In this document: positions 26,218-34,154 of the stretch, one piece after another | Numbering within the stretch: position 1 is the first letter of the stretch | Layout: every line of letters begins with the position of its first letter | Source: Lichenicoccus sp963693035 | GTDB taxonomy: Bacteria > Pseudomonadota > Alphaproteobacteria > Acetobacterales > Acetobacteraceae | Assembly (NCBI GenBank): GCA_963693035.2 | Contig: CAXMMQ010000009.1 | Span: 124,001-188,000 of the forward strand | Direction: 5' to 3' | DNA length: 64,000 nt | Notes under the pieces: generated by a model | The model's input: the letters and a program-made list of their open reading frames with translations, nothing else | Database searches by the model: none | What the model was told of the DNA's origin: nothing | Program-made: the position numbers and the translations under genes

Positions 26218-26523
26218 ATGCCGAGGCGCGTCCTGACGGGCCGTGTGACAAGTGACAAGATGGACAAGACCATTACGGTCCTGGTCGATCGTCGCATCAT
26301 GCACCCGCTGTACAAGAAGTTCATCCGCCGCTCGAAGAAGTATGCGGCGCATGACGAAGAGAACCTTTGCAAGACCGGCGACACGGTCCGCATCGTCGAG
26401 TGCCCGCCGATCTCCAAGCGCAAGACCTGGACGGTGGTGATGCGCAACGGCGAGACGCTGGGCGAGGCGCCGCCTGACGCGGTGGCCGTCGTTGAAACCG
26501 CGCAACATCTGGGGCCGGCATGA
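26218..26523 (+). CDS. rpsQ: 30S ribosomal protein S17
   Basis: S17 (101 residues) is a primary 16S rRNA-binding protein. MPRRVLTGRVTSDKMDKT and the ISKRKTWTVV segment are typical. It has a C-terminal extension of about 15 residues beyond the E. coli protein. The ATG at 26218 has GAGGAGTAGGG upstream. The stop overlaps the rplN start (ATGA). Confidence 0.97.
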   Translation: MPRRVLTGRVTSDKMDKTITVLVDRRIMHPLYKKFIRRSKKYAAHDEENLCKTGDTVRIVECPPISKRKTWTVVMRNGETLGEAPPDAVAVVETAQHLGPA

Positions 26524-26888
26524 TCATCGTCGAGACGAACCTGGACGTCGCCGATAATTCCGGCGCACGTCGGGTGCAGTGCATCAAGGTGCTGGGCGGC
26601 TCCAAGCGGCGGTCGGCTTCGGTCGGCGACGTCATCGTCGTCTCCATCAAGGAAGCGATCCCGCGCGGCAAGGTGAAGAAGGGCGACGTGCACCAGGCGG
26701 TGGTCGTGCGCACCTCGTTCCCGGTGCGCCGCGCCGACGGCAGCGCGATCCGCTTCGACCGCAATGCGGCGGTGCTGATCAACAAGCAGTCCGAGCCGAT
26801 CGGCACCCGCATCTTCGGACCCGTCGTGCGCGAACTGCGAGCACGCAAGTTCATGAAGATTATCTCGCTGGCGCCGGAGGTGATCTGA
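26520..26888 (+). CDS. rplN: 50S ribosomal protein L14
   Basis: L14 (122 residues) forms an intersubunit bridge and is the binding site of the silencing factor RsfS. The DNSGARRVQCIKVLGG motif and the C-terminal KFMKIISLAPEV are standard. It overlaps rpsQ by 4 bases and rplX by 1, so the three are tightly coupled. Confidence 0.98.
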   Translation: MIIVETNLDVADNSGARRVQCIKVLGGSKRRSASVGDVIVVSIKEAIPRGKVKKGDVHQAVVVRTSFPVRRADGSAIRFDRNAAVLINKQSEPIGTRIFGPVVRELRARKFMKIISLAPEVI

Positions 26889-27208
26889 TGGCGGCCCGTA
26901 TTCGCAAGGGCGACCAGGTGGTCGTCATCACCGGCTCGGATCGCGGCAAGCAGGGCGAGGTGCTCAGCGTGCTGACCACCGAGAAGCGTGCTGTCGTGCG
27001 TGGGGTTGCGATCGCCAAGCGCCACACCAAGCCGCGCGGCGCCGGTGACCAGGGCGGGATCGTCGAGCGCGAGGCGTCGGTGGACCTGTCGAACCTGAAG
27101 CTGGTCGATCCCAAGAGCGGCAAGCCGACAAAGGTCGGCTACCGGGTGCTGGACGATGGCCGCAAGGTCCGTGTCGCCAAGGCGACCGGCCAGATCATCG
27201 AAGCCTGA
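26888..27208 (+). CDS. rplX: 50S ribosomal protein L24
   Basis: L24 (106 residues) is an assembly initiator for the large subunit. The KOW motif (RKGDQVVVITGSDRGKQGEV) lies at the N-terminus. The start at 26888 shares a base with the rplN stop (TGATG). The spc-type order rplN-rplX-rplE-rpsN is standard. Confidence 0.98.
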   Translation: MAARIRKGDQVVVITGSDRGKQGEVLSVLTTEKRAVVRGVAIAKRHTKPRGAGDQGGIVEREASVDLSNLKLVDPKSGKPTKVGYRVLDDGRKVRVAKATGQIIEA

Positions 27209-27219
27209 GGAGGCGGGAC

Positions 27220-27792
27220 ATGTCAGAGGCGACGACCACCCGCACCAAGCCGCGCATGCAGCAGCGCTTCGAGAGCGAACTGCGCGCGGCCCTGCGTGAG
27301 CAGTTCGGCTACAAGAACATCATGCAGGTTCCGCATCTCGAGAAGATCGTCATCAACATGGGTGTCGGCGAGGCTGCCGGCGACCAGAAGAAGCTTGATG
27401 CCGCAGTGTCCGAGATGATGCTGATCGCCGGCCAGAAGCCGGTGAAGACGGTGGCCAAGAAGGCGATCGCCGGCTTCAAGATACGCGAAGGCCTGCCGAT
27501 CGGCTGCAAGGTGACCCTGCGCCGCAACCGGATGTACGAGTTCCTCGATCGGTTGGTGACGATCGCGATGCCGCGCGTGCGCGACTTCCGCGGCCTGCCG
27601 CCGAACAAGGGCTTCGATGGCCGTGGCAACTTCGCCATGGGCATGAAGGAGCAGATCGTGTTCCCGGAGATCAACTACGACAAGGTCGACCAGGTGCGCG
27701 GCATGGACATCATCTTCGTGACCACGGCCAAGACCGACGCCGAGGCGAAGGCACTGCTGAAGGGCTTCGACCTGCCGTTCCTGCCATCATAG
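27220..27792 (+). CDS. rplE: 50S ribosomal protein L5
   Basis: L5 (190 residues) binds 5S rRNA and contacts P-site tRNA. The KIVINMGVGEA segment, the GLPIGCKVTLR loop and the C-terminal GMDIIFVTTAKTDAEAKALL block are conserved. The N-terminus has about ten extra residues (MSEATTTRTK), consistent with the AGGAGG site just before the ATG at 27220. Confidence 0.97.
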   Translation: MSEATTTRTKPRMQQRFESELRAALREQFGYKNIMQVPHLEKIVINMGVGEAAGDQKKLDAAVSEMMLIAGQKPVKTVAKKAIAGFKIREGLPIGCKVTLRRNRMYEFLDRLVTIAMPRVRDFRGLPPNKGFDGRGNFAMGMKEQIVFPEINYDKVDQVRGMDIIFVTTAKTDAEAKALLKGFDLPFLPS

Positions 27793-27882
27793 GATTTTCG
27801 GCTGCTTCGCTAGCTCGACCATCAAACTGTTTAGGAAGACCACCGGGACGGGCCCGGCAGGTTCCGGAGGATAGAACAAGGC

Positions 27883-28188
27883 ATGGCCAAGACATCCGCC
27901 ATCAACCGCAACCTGAAGCGGACTGCAATGTCGGTGCGCGACAAGCCCAAGCGCCTGGCACTGAAGAACATCATCATGGACCGCACGCTGCCGGTCGAGG
28001 ACCGCTTCGAGGCGTCGATGAAGCTGGCGGAGCTGCCGCGCAACGGCGCGCGCGTGCGCGTCAAGCTGCGCTGCAGGCTGACCGGACGTTCGCGCGCGAA
28101 CTACCGCAAGTTCGAGCTGTGCCGCATAGCGCTGCGGGATCTCGCCAGCAGCGGCCAGATCCCCGGCATGGTCAAGTCGAGCTGGTAA
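27883..28188 (+). CDS. rpsN: 30S ribosomal protein S14
   Basis: S14 (101 residues) is the long, zinc-independent form; it lacks the CxxC pairs of the short zinc type. The conserved RCRLTGRSRANYRKFELCR region is present. It lies 90 bases after rplE, a wider gap than its neighbours have, and its ATG at 27883 follows a CCGGAGGA site. Confidence 0.97.
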   Translation: MAKTSAINRNLKRTAMSVRDKPKRLALKNIIMDRTLPVEDRFEASMKLAELPRNGARVRVKLRCRLTGRSRANYRKFELCRIALRDLASSGQIPGMVKSSW

Positions 28189-28200
28189 GGGAGAAGACCG

Positions 28201-28599
28201 ATGTCGATGTCCGATCCCCTGGGTGACATGCTCACCCGGATCCGCAACGCGCAGCGCGCGCGCCATGCTGCCTGCATCGCACCCGCGTCCAAGCTGCGTG
28301 CGAACGTGCTCGAGGCGCTGCGCCGCGAGGGCTATATCCGCGGCTTCAAGGCCGAGGAGCTGCGGCCAGGCATCGCCCAGCTGCGCATTGAGTTGAAGTA
28401 CACGGACGGCGAACCGGTCATCAAGGAGATCCACCGGGTCTCCAAGCCGGGCCGCCGGGTTTATTCAAAAATCAAGGAACTGCCGCGGGTCTATGCCGGC
28501 CTGGGCGTTTCCATTCTGTCGACGCCGCGTGGCGTCCTGAGCGATGCAGAGGCTCGCGCCGCCAATGTTGGCGGCGAGGTCCTGTGCCGCGTGTTCTGA
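28201..28599 (+). CDS. rpsH: 30S ribosomal protein S8
   Basis: S8 (132 residues) is a central-domain assembly protein and in E. coli the translational repressor of the spc operon. DPLGDMLTRIRNAQ and the C-terminal GVSILSTPRGVLSDAEAR block are diagnostic. Two start codons (28201 and 28207) are possible; the first follows AAGGGAGAAG. Confidence 0.98.
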   Translation: MSMSDPLGDMLTRIRNAQRARHAACIAPASKLRANVLEALRREGYIRGFKAEELRPGIAQLRIELKYTDGEPVIKEIHRVSKPGRRVYSKIKELPRVYAGLGVSILSTPRGVLSDAEARAANVGGEVLCRVF

Positions 28600-28609
28600 G
28601 GGGGGCATC

Positions 28610-29143
28610 ATGTCACGTGTAGGCAAATACCCCGTCGAGATCCCGCAGGGCGTGCAGGTCGCGATCGTGGACGGCATCCTGACCACGAAGGGCCGCCTCG
28701 GCGAGCTCAAGCTGCCCTTGTCCGAGCATGTCGAGACTACGGTGGCCGACAATCGCGTCACCGTGGTGCCGCGCAGCAAGGCGGCGCCGTCGCGCATGAT
28801 GTGGGGCACCACCCGCGCGTTGGTCGCCGCCATGGTGAAGGGCGTCTCGGCGGGCTACAGCAAGACGCTGGAGATCCAGGGCACTGGCTATCGCGCCTCG
28901 GTGCAGGGCTCCAACCTGGTGATGAATCTCGGCTATTCGCATGACATCGTCTATGCGATCCCGGCCGGCATCAAGATCACCACCCCGCGTCCGACGTCGG
29001 TGACCGTCGAGGGCGTGGACAAGCAGCGGGTCGGACAGGTCGCCCTGGACATCCGGAATTTCCGGGCGCCGGAGCCGTACAAGGGCAAGGGCGTGCGGTA
29101 CAGCACGGAAGTCATCCGCCGCAAGGAAGGCAAGAAGAAGTAA
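28610..29143 (+). CDS. rplF: 50S ribosomal protein L6
   Basis: L6 (177 residues) lies near the GTPase-associated region of the 50S subunit. MSRVGKYPVEIPQGV and the C-terminal PEPYKGKGVRYSTEVIRRKEGKKK signature, written here only in part, are standard. The ATG at 28610 gives the usual N-terminus; in-frame codons upstream overlap rpsH. The stop shares a base with the rplR start (TAATG). Confidence 0.97.
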   Translation: MSRVGKYPVEIPQGVQVAIVDGILTTKGRLGELKLPLSEHVETTVADNRVTVVPRSKAAPSRMMWGTTRALVAAMVKGVSAGYSKTLEIQGTGYRASVQGSNLVMNLGYSHDIVYAIPAGIKITTPRPTSVTVEGVDKQRVGQVALDIRNFRAPEPYKGKGVRYSTEVIRRKEGKKK

Positions 29144-29505
29144 TGAGCACGCAACAGGAACTGCGGGACCGCCGGCGTATCCGCCTGCGCTACCAGCTTC
29201 GCCGCAAGGCCGGCGGGCGCCCGCGTCTGTCGGTGTTCCGTTCGGGCAAGAACATCTATGCCCAGGTGATCGACGATGTCGCCGGCCGCACGCTGGCCGC
29301 TGCCTCCTCGCTGGACAAGGCGCTGCGCGAGCAGCTCAAGACCGGTGCGGACTCCGATGCGGCCTCGGCTGTCGGCAAGTTGGTCGCCGAACGGGCGATG
29401 GCCGCCGGCGTCAGCAACGTGGTGTTCGACCGCGGCGCGTATCTGTATCACGGACGCGTCAAGGCGTTGGCGGAGGCGGCCCGCGAGGGTGGCCTCGCGT
29501 TCTGA
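29143..29505 (+). CDS. rplR: 50S ribosomal protein L18
   Basis: L18 (120 residues) brings 5S rRNA into the 50S subunit. The RLSVFRSGKNIYAQVIDD segment and the C-terminal FDRGAYLYHGRVKALAEAAR block are typical. It overlaps rplF by one base, and rpsE follows after 14 bases with an AAGGAGG site between. Confidence 0.98.
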   Translation: MSTQQELRDRRRIRLRYQLRRKAGGRPRLSVFRSGKNIYAQVIDDVAGRTLAAASSLDKALREQLKTGADSDAASAVGKLVAERAMAAGVSNVVFDRGAYLYHGRVKALAEAAREGGLAF

Positions 29506-29519
29506 AGGAGGTCTCTCGA

Positions 29520-30095
29520 ATGGCACATCAACCCAGGGAGAGTGGCCGCGGCGGGCGCGAGCGCGATCGTGACGGCGACGACCTGATCGACAAGCTGGTC
29601 ACCATCAACCGCGTCGCCAAGGTGGTGAAGGGCGGCCGTCGGTTCGCCTTTGCCGCCCTTGTCGTGGTCGGCGACCAGAAGGGCCGGGTTGGCTTCGGCG
29701 CCGGCAAGGCGCGCGAGGTTCCCGAAGCCATACGCAAGGCGACTGAGCGGGCCAAGCGCACCATGATCCGGGTGCCGATGAAGGAAGGCCGTACGCTGCA
29801 TCACGACGTCACCGGCCATTACGGCGCCGGCAACGTGGTGCTGCGGTCGGCGGAAGCCGGCACCGGCATCATCGCCGGCGGCCCGATGCGCGCGGTGTTC
29901 GAGAGCCTGGGCATCGGCGACGTGGTGGCCAAGTCGCTCGGCAGCCGCAACCCGCACAACATGGTCAAGGCGACGTTCGACGCGCTCGAGCGCTGCGCCA
30001 GCCCGCGGTCGGTGGCGGCGCGTCGCGGCAAGAAGGTGTCGGACATCCTGGGCAAGCGCGACGGCTCGCCGTCGCTGGAGACGGCCGATGCCTGA
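29520..30095 (+). CDS. rpsE: 30S ribosomal protein S5
   Basis: S5 (191 residues) acts at the mRNA entry site and in fidelity. The double-stranded-RNA-binding-like N-terminal domain has KVVKGGRRFAFAALVVVGD, and the C-terminal domain has NPHNMVKATFDALE. The N-terminus carries a charged, Arg/Gly/Asp-rich extension of about 20 residues. Its last 8 bases overlap rpmD. Confidence 0.98.
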   Translation: MAHQPRESGRGGRERDRDGDDLIDKLVTINRVAKVVKGGRRFAFAALVVVGDQKGRVGFGAGKAREVPEAIRKATERAKRTMIRVPMKEGRTLHHDVTGHYGAGNVVLRSAEAGTGIIAGGPMRAVFESLGIGDVVAKSLGSRNPHNMVKATFDALERCASPRSVAARRGKKVSDILGKRDGSPSLETADA

Positions 30096-30318
30096 GACAC
30101 CGATTTCGACGAAGACCCTGGTCGGGCTGATCGAGGCCAAGGGCGAGCGGATCCGCATCACTCAGGTTGGCTCCGGCAACGGCCAGAAGCCGGGTCAGCA
30201 GGCGACGCTGGTCGGGCTCGGCCTCAACAAGCTGGGCAAGACCCGCGAGCTGGAGAATACCGCGTCGGTGCGCGGCATGATCCGCAAGGTATCCCACCTC
30301 GTGACGGTGGAGGGCTGA
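30088..30318 (+). CDS. rpmD: 50S ribosomal protein L30
   Basis: L30 (76 residues) is a small 50S protein. The core ATLVGLGLNKLGKTRELENT and RGMIRKVSHLV identify it. It is longer than the 59-residue E. coli protein because of an N-terminal lead and a few extra residues after ITQVGS. The ATG at 30088 lies inside the end of rpsE, an 8-base overlap that suggests coupled translation. Confidence 0.95.
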   Translation: MPETPISTKTLVGLIEAKGERIRITQVGSGNGQKPGQQATLVGLGLNKLGKTRELENTASVRGMIRKVSHLVTVEG

Positions 30319-30321
30319 ACC

Positions 30322-30810
30322 ATGGACCTCAATCAACTGCGCGATAACGAGGGCTCCCGGTATCGCAAGAAGCGCCTCGGGCGCGGCATCGGGTCCGGCA
30401 AGGGCAAGACGTCGGGCAAGGGCGTGAAGGGACAGAAGGCGCGCGAGGGCGTGTCGCTGAACGGCTTCGAGGGTGGCCAGCTCCCGATCTACCGGCGGCT
30501 GCCCAAGCGCGGCTTCCGCAACATCTTCCGCAAGGTGTATGCGCCGATCAATCTCGGCACGCTGGAAAAGGCGATCGCCGACGGCAAGCTCGAGGCCGGC
30601 CAGACGGTGACCGAGGCGAGCCTGCGTGCAGCCGGCCTGATCGGCAGCGGCAAGTGGTCCGGCGTGCGCTTGCTGGCGGGTGGCGAGATCACCCGCGCGG
30701 TGACCGTCGATGTCGCGGGCGCTTCTGCAGCGGCGATCGCCGCGGTGGAAAAGGCCGGCGGCAGCGTCAAGGTGGCGACACCCAAGGGCGAGGCTGCTGC
30801 GGACGCGTAG
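30322..30810 (+). CDS. rplO: 50S ribosomal protein L15
   Basis: L15 (162 residues) is a late assembly protein of the 50S subunit. The glycine-rich GRGIGSGKGKTSGKGVKGQKAR start is characteristic (given here in part: GSGKGKTSGKG). The C-terminal domain is followed by an Ala-rich tail. A strong hairpin with a short T-rich run follows before secY. Confidence 0.97.
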   Translation: MDLNQLRDNEGSRYRKKRLGRGIGSGKGKTSGKGVKGQKAREGVSLNGFEGGQLPIYRRLPKRGFRNIFRKVYAPINLGTLEKAIADGKLEAGQTVTEASLRAAGLIGSGKWSGVRLLAGGEITRAVTVDVAGASAAAIAAVEKAGGSVKVATPKGEAAADA

Positions 30811-30840
30811 GCGTCCCGACCAGGCTGGGCTAGAACAGAG

Positions 30841-30870
30841 CAGCGTCTCCGCGAGGAGACGCTGTTTGTT
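30841..30870 (+). terminator. Terminator-like hairpin between rplO and secY
   Basis: A perfect 10-bp stem (30841-30850 with 30855-30864), tetraloop GCGA, is followed by TTTGTT. It looks like a true intrinsic terminator inside the operon and may act as an attenuator that lowers secY and adk expression relative to the ribosomal proteins. Confidence 0.7.
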
Positions 30871-30912
30871 CAGGATCGGGCGGTTGGTCCGACAGAAGTG
30901 GAGAACGGGCGC

Positions 30913-32262
30913 ATGGCCTCCGGGGCCGAGCAGCTTGCGGCAAATCTGAATTTCGGCGCGCTGGGCAAGGCGACCGAGTTGTGGAAGCGGATCTGGTTCA
31001 CCCTGGGCGCGCTCGTCGTATACCGGATCGGGACCTACATCCCGGTGCCCGGCATCGACGCCACCGTGATGGGCCAGCTGCTGGCGCAGCACCAGGGCGG
31101 CATCCTGGGCATGTTCGACATGTTCACCGGTGGGGCGCTCGGCCGCGCCACGGTGTTCGCGCTCAACATCATGCCGTACATCAGCGCCTCGATCATCGTG
31201 CAGCTGATGTCGTCGGCGATCCCCTCGCTCGAGACCCTCAAGAAGGAGGGCGAGCAGGGACGCAAGAAGCTCAACCAGTACACCCGATACCTGACCCTGT
31301 TCATCGCACTGTTCCAGGCGTACGGCTTCTCGGTCGGGCTGGAGGCGATGCACGGCCGCAACGGCATGCCGGCGGTGATCGATCCGGGGCTGTTCTTCCG
31401 GCTGTCCTGCGTGGTCACGCTGGTCGGCGGCACCATGTTCCTGATGTGGCTCGGCGAGCAGATCACCGCGCGCGGCGTCGGCAACGGCATCAGCCTGATC
31501 ATCTTCGCGGGCATCGTCGCCAACCTGCCGCATGCGCTCGCGACTATGCTGCAGCTCGGCTATACCGGCGCGCTGTCCCCGATATTCGTCGCGATCTTCC
31601 TGCTGATCGCGGTCGGCGTCATCTGCTTCATCACCTTCATGGAGTCCGCGCAGCGCCGGGTGGTGATCCAGTATCCGAAGCGCCAGGTCGGCAACCGCAT
31701 GTATGGAGGCGACAGCACCCATATGCCGCTGAAGGTGAACACGTCCGGCGTCATCCCGCCGATCTTCGCGTCCTCGGTGCTGTTGATCCCGGCCACCATC
31801 TCGGGCTTTGCCGCCAGTGGCGGCGGCAATGGCTGGCTCGCCAGCATCGGCCGACTGATCGCGCACGGGCAGCCGGTCTACATGCTGCTCTATGCGGCGA
31901 TGATCATCTTCTTCTCGTATTTCTATGCCGCGGTGACGTTCAACCCGGCGGAAACCGCAGACAACCTGCGCAAGCAGGGCGGCTTCCTGCCGGGGATCCG
32001 GCCCGGCGCCAACACGGCGACCTATCTCGACCGCATCCTGACCCGGCTGACCACCATCGGCGCACTCTACCTGGTGGTGGTGTGCCTGCTTCCTGAGATC
32101 CTGATCAGCCGCTACAATGTGCCGTTCTATTTCGGCGGAACCAGCCTGATCATCATCGTGTCGGTTGCGATGGACACGCGGGCCCAGATCACCTCGCACC
32201 TGCTGGCGCACCAGTACGAGGGGCTGATACGCAAGTCGCGTGGCAGGATGAGAATGCGGTGA
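30913..32262 (+). CDS. secY: Protein translocase subunit SecY
   Basis: SecY (449 residues) is the ten-helix channel through which SecA- or ribosome-delivered proteins cross or enter the inner membrane. The first helix (TLGALVVYRIGTYIPVPGID), the plug region after it, and the cytoplasmic loops with KEGEQGRKKLNQYTRYLT and YPKRQVGNRMYGG are conserved. The ATG at 30913 with GGAG nine bases upstream gives the Rhodospirillales-type N-terminus MASGAEQLAANLNFG; a GTG at 30898 is in frame but weaker. The stop overlaps the adk start. Confidence 0.97.
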   Translation: MASGAEQLAANLNFGALGKATELWKRIWFTLGALVVYRIGTYIPVPGIDATVMGQLLAQHQGGILGMFDMFTGGALGRATVFALNIMPYISASIIVQLMSSAIPSLETLKKEGEQGRKKLNQYTRYLTLFIALFQAYGFSVGLEAMHGRNGMPAVIDPGLFFRLSCVVTLVGGTMFLMWLGEQITARGVGNGISLIIFAGIVANLPHALATMLQLGYTGALSPIFVAIFLLIAVGVICFITFMESAQRRVVIQYPKRQVGNRMYGGDSTHMPLKVNTSGVIPPIFASSVLLIPATISGFAASGGGNGWLASIGRLIAHGQPVYMLLYAAMIIFFSYFYAAVTFNPAETADNLRKQGGFLPGIRPGANTATYLDRILTRLTTIGALYLVVVCLLPEILISRYNVPFYFGGTSLIIIVSVAMDTRAQITSHLLAHQYEGLIRKSRGRMRMR

Positions 32263-32921
32263 ACCTGATCTTTCTGGGGCCTCCAGGCGCGGGCAAGGGC
32301 ACGCAGGCCAAGCGGCTCGAGCAACTGCATGGGATCGTGCAGATCTCGACCGGCGACATGCTGCGCGCCGAGGTGGCCGCGGGCAGCGAGATCGGGCAGC
32401 GCGCCAAGGCGATCATGGCCTCGGGCGCGCTGGTGCCGGACGAGGTGCTGATCACCATGCTCGGCGACCGGGTGCGGCAGGCGGACTGCGCCAACGGCTT
32501 CATCCTGGATGGGTTTCCGCGCACCGTCGGACAGGCGACGGCGCTCGATGCGATGCTGCACGAGCTTGGCCTGAAGATCGACGCGGCCCTGGCGCTCGAC
32601 GTGGACGAGGCGCTGCTCGCCGATCGCATCGCCGGCCGCTTCACCTGCGCCAAATGCGGCGCCGGCTACCATGACAGCTTCAAGCGCCCGGCGGTCGAGG
32701 GAGTGTGCGACGTCTGCGGCAGCCACGAGCTCATCCGCCGCGCCGACGACAAGCGCGAGACGGTAACCGCGCGCCTGGAAGCCTATCGCCGCGAGACGGC
32801 GCCGATCCTGCCGCACTACGAACTTCAGGGTCTGCTGTTCCATGTCGACGGCATGGCGGAGATTGACGAGGTGAGCCGCGAGATCGATGCCGCATTGCGG
32901 CGCGGGGTCACAACAAATTGA
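32259..32921 (+). CDS. adk: Adenylate kinase, zinc-binding lid type
   Basis: Adenylate kinase (220 residues) interconverts ATP plus AMP and two ADP in the cytoplasm. The P-loop GPPGAGKGT is at 7-15 and the AMP-site DGFPRT at 84-89. The lid carries four cysteines (C130, C133, C150, C153) in the arrangement that binds structural zinc, unlike the E. coli enzyme. The start is a GTG at 32259 overlapping the secY stop (GTGA), so translation is coupled. Confidence 0.97.
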   Translation: MNLIFLGPPGAGKGTQAKRLEQLHGIVQISTGDMLRAEVAAGSEIGQRAKAIMASGALVPDEVLITMLGDRVRQADCANGFILDGFPRTVGQATALDAMLHELGLKIDAALALDVDEALLADRIAGRFTCAKCGAGYHDSFKRPAVEGVCDVCGSHELIRRADDKRETVTARLEAYRRETAPILPHYELQGLLFHVDGMAEIDEVSREIDAALRRGVTTN

Positions 32922-32931
32922 TCCAGCGAGA

Positions 32932-32959
32932 TTGACTCGGCGGTTCGGCGACGTATAGT
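32932..32959 (+). promoter_or_regulatory. Sigma-70 promoter for rpsM-rpsK-rpoA-rplQ
   Basis: TTGACT (32932-32937) and TATAGT (32954-32959) are separated by 16 bases, one of the best consensus matches in the window. It starts right after adk and about 200 bases before rpsM, leaving a long leader that may carry regulation. Confidence 0.7.
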
Positions 32960-33157
32960 GCGCGCCCTCAAGCCCGGTGCATACCGAGGTCCCTGCCCGA
33001 CAGGTTGGCTCGACTGCCTGGGTTGATCCGATCATGCGCGGACGGGACCTGTAAAGGCCCTTTTCGCGAAACGACACGAGCCGCCTGACAGACCTGATGG
33101 TCGCGTGGGCGAGAAATTCATGCCCGGCCTTGGCGGGGCGTTCGAGGAGTGACTGGC

Positions 33158-33535
33158 GTGGCGCGTATTGCCGGCGTGAACATCCCGACCAACAAACGTG
33201 TCGTCATCGGCCTGCGTTACATCTATGGCATCGGCCCGGCGAAGGCGGACAAGATCGTCTCGTCGCTCGGCATTCCGGCAGAGCGCAGGGTGAACGAACT
33301 GTCCGACGACGAGGTGCTGCGCATCCGGGAACTCATCGACCGTGACTTCCGGGTCGAGGGCGACCTCCGCCGCGAGGTCGCGATGAACGTGAAGCGACTG
33401 ATGGATCTCGGTTGCTATCGCGGGCTGCGGCATCGTCGCGGCTTGCCGGTGCGCGGCCAGCGCACCCATACGAATGCGCGCACGCGCAAGGGCAAGGCGG
33501 TCGCGATCGCTGGCAAGAAGAAGGTCACGAAGTAG
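33158..33535 (+). CDS. rpsM: 30S ribosomal protein S13
   Basis: S13 (125 residues) contacts P-site tRNA and bridges to the 50S subunit. ARIAGVNIPTNKRVVIGL and the C-terminal RGLPVRGQRTHTNARTRKG are typical. The GTG at 33158 is chosen because it gives the standard N-terminus and has GAGGAG at proper distance; the in-frame GTG at 33149 falls on that site. Confidence 0.97.
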   Translation: MARIAGVNIPTNKRVVIGLRYIYGIGPAKADKIVSSLGIPAERRVNELSDDEVLRIRELIDRDFRVEGDLRREVAMNVKRLMDLGCYRGLRHRRGLPVRGQRTHTNARTRKGKAVAIAGKKKVTK

Positions 33536-33643
33536 GGTTGAGCCGCTTTTTCGGACACCATAATCCGGGCGTCGCCATCTGGTTGACGCCCACCCGGCGC
33601 ATCCGGAGTGGCTGCGTCGTAGAGCAGGTCAGGACAGACGCCC

Positions 33644-34036
33644 ATGGCGAAAGCCGCCGCACCGCGTGTTCGCAAGAAAGAACGCAAGAACATCATCTCC
33701 GGCGTGGCGCATGTGCTGTCCACGTTCAACAACACGATGATCACGATTGCCGACGCGCAGGGCAATGCGATCGCCTGGTCGTCGTCCGGCAGCCAGGGCT
33801 TCAAGGGCTCGCGCAAGTCCACCCCCTACGCGGCGCAGGTCGCCGCCGAGGATGCCGGCAAGAAGGCGCGCGAGCATGGCATGGAGACGCTGGAGATCGA
33901 GGTGTCGGGTCCCGGCTCGGGACGCGAAAGTGCGTTGCGTGCGTTGCAGGCGGTCGGCTTCTCGATCACAGCGATCCGCGACATGACTCCGATCCCGCAT
34001 AACGGCTGTCGCCCGCGCAAGCGCCGCCGCGTCTGA
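33644..34036 (+). CDS. rpsK: 30S ribosomal protein S11
   Basis: S11 (130 residues) forms part of the platform at the mRNA exit. STFNNTMITIADAQGN, GSRKSTPYAAQVAAEDA and the C-terminal IPHNGCRPRKRRRV are standard. The 108-base gap from rpsM holds a 7-bp stem-loop (33567-33573 with 33585-33591). rpsD, which follows rpsK in enterobacteria, is absent, as is usual for alphaproteobacteria. Confidence 0.98.
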   Translation: MAKAAAPRVRKKERKNIISGVAHVLSTFNNTMITIADAQGNAIAWSSSGSQGFKGSRKSTPYAAQVAAEDAGKKAREHGMETLEIEVSGPGSGRESALRALQAVGFSITAIRDMTPIPHNGCRPRKRRRV

Positions 34037-34104
34037 TCTCGCCGCCGGTTTAAGCCGGTGGTGCGCATGTCCTGATGCCGCTTCTGTCACCGGACAGGAG
34101 TACC

Positions 34105-34137
34105 GGTCGCAGCAACCCCCTTGCTGCGACCTTCCGT
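34105..34137 (+). terminator. Strong stem-loop between rpsK and rpoA
   Basis: A perfect 11-bp stem (34105-34115 with 34121-34131) with loop CCCCC is followed by TTCCGTT, just 18 bases before rpoA. It may be an attenuator or an RNase processing site separating ribosomal protein and polymerase expression. Confidence 0.55.
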
Positions 34138-34154
34138 TACGAAAGGCCACCACC

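Noticed and set aside
29965..32211. 748-codon minus-strand frame over the spc operon
   Set aside because: It spans several conserved ribosomal genes and secY in antisense and has no family resemblance.
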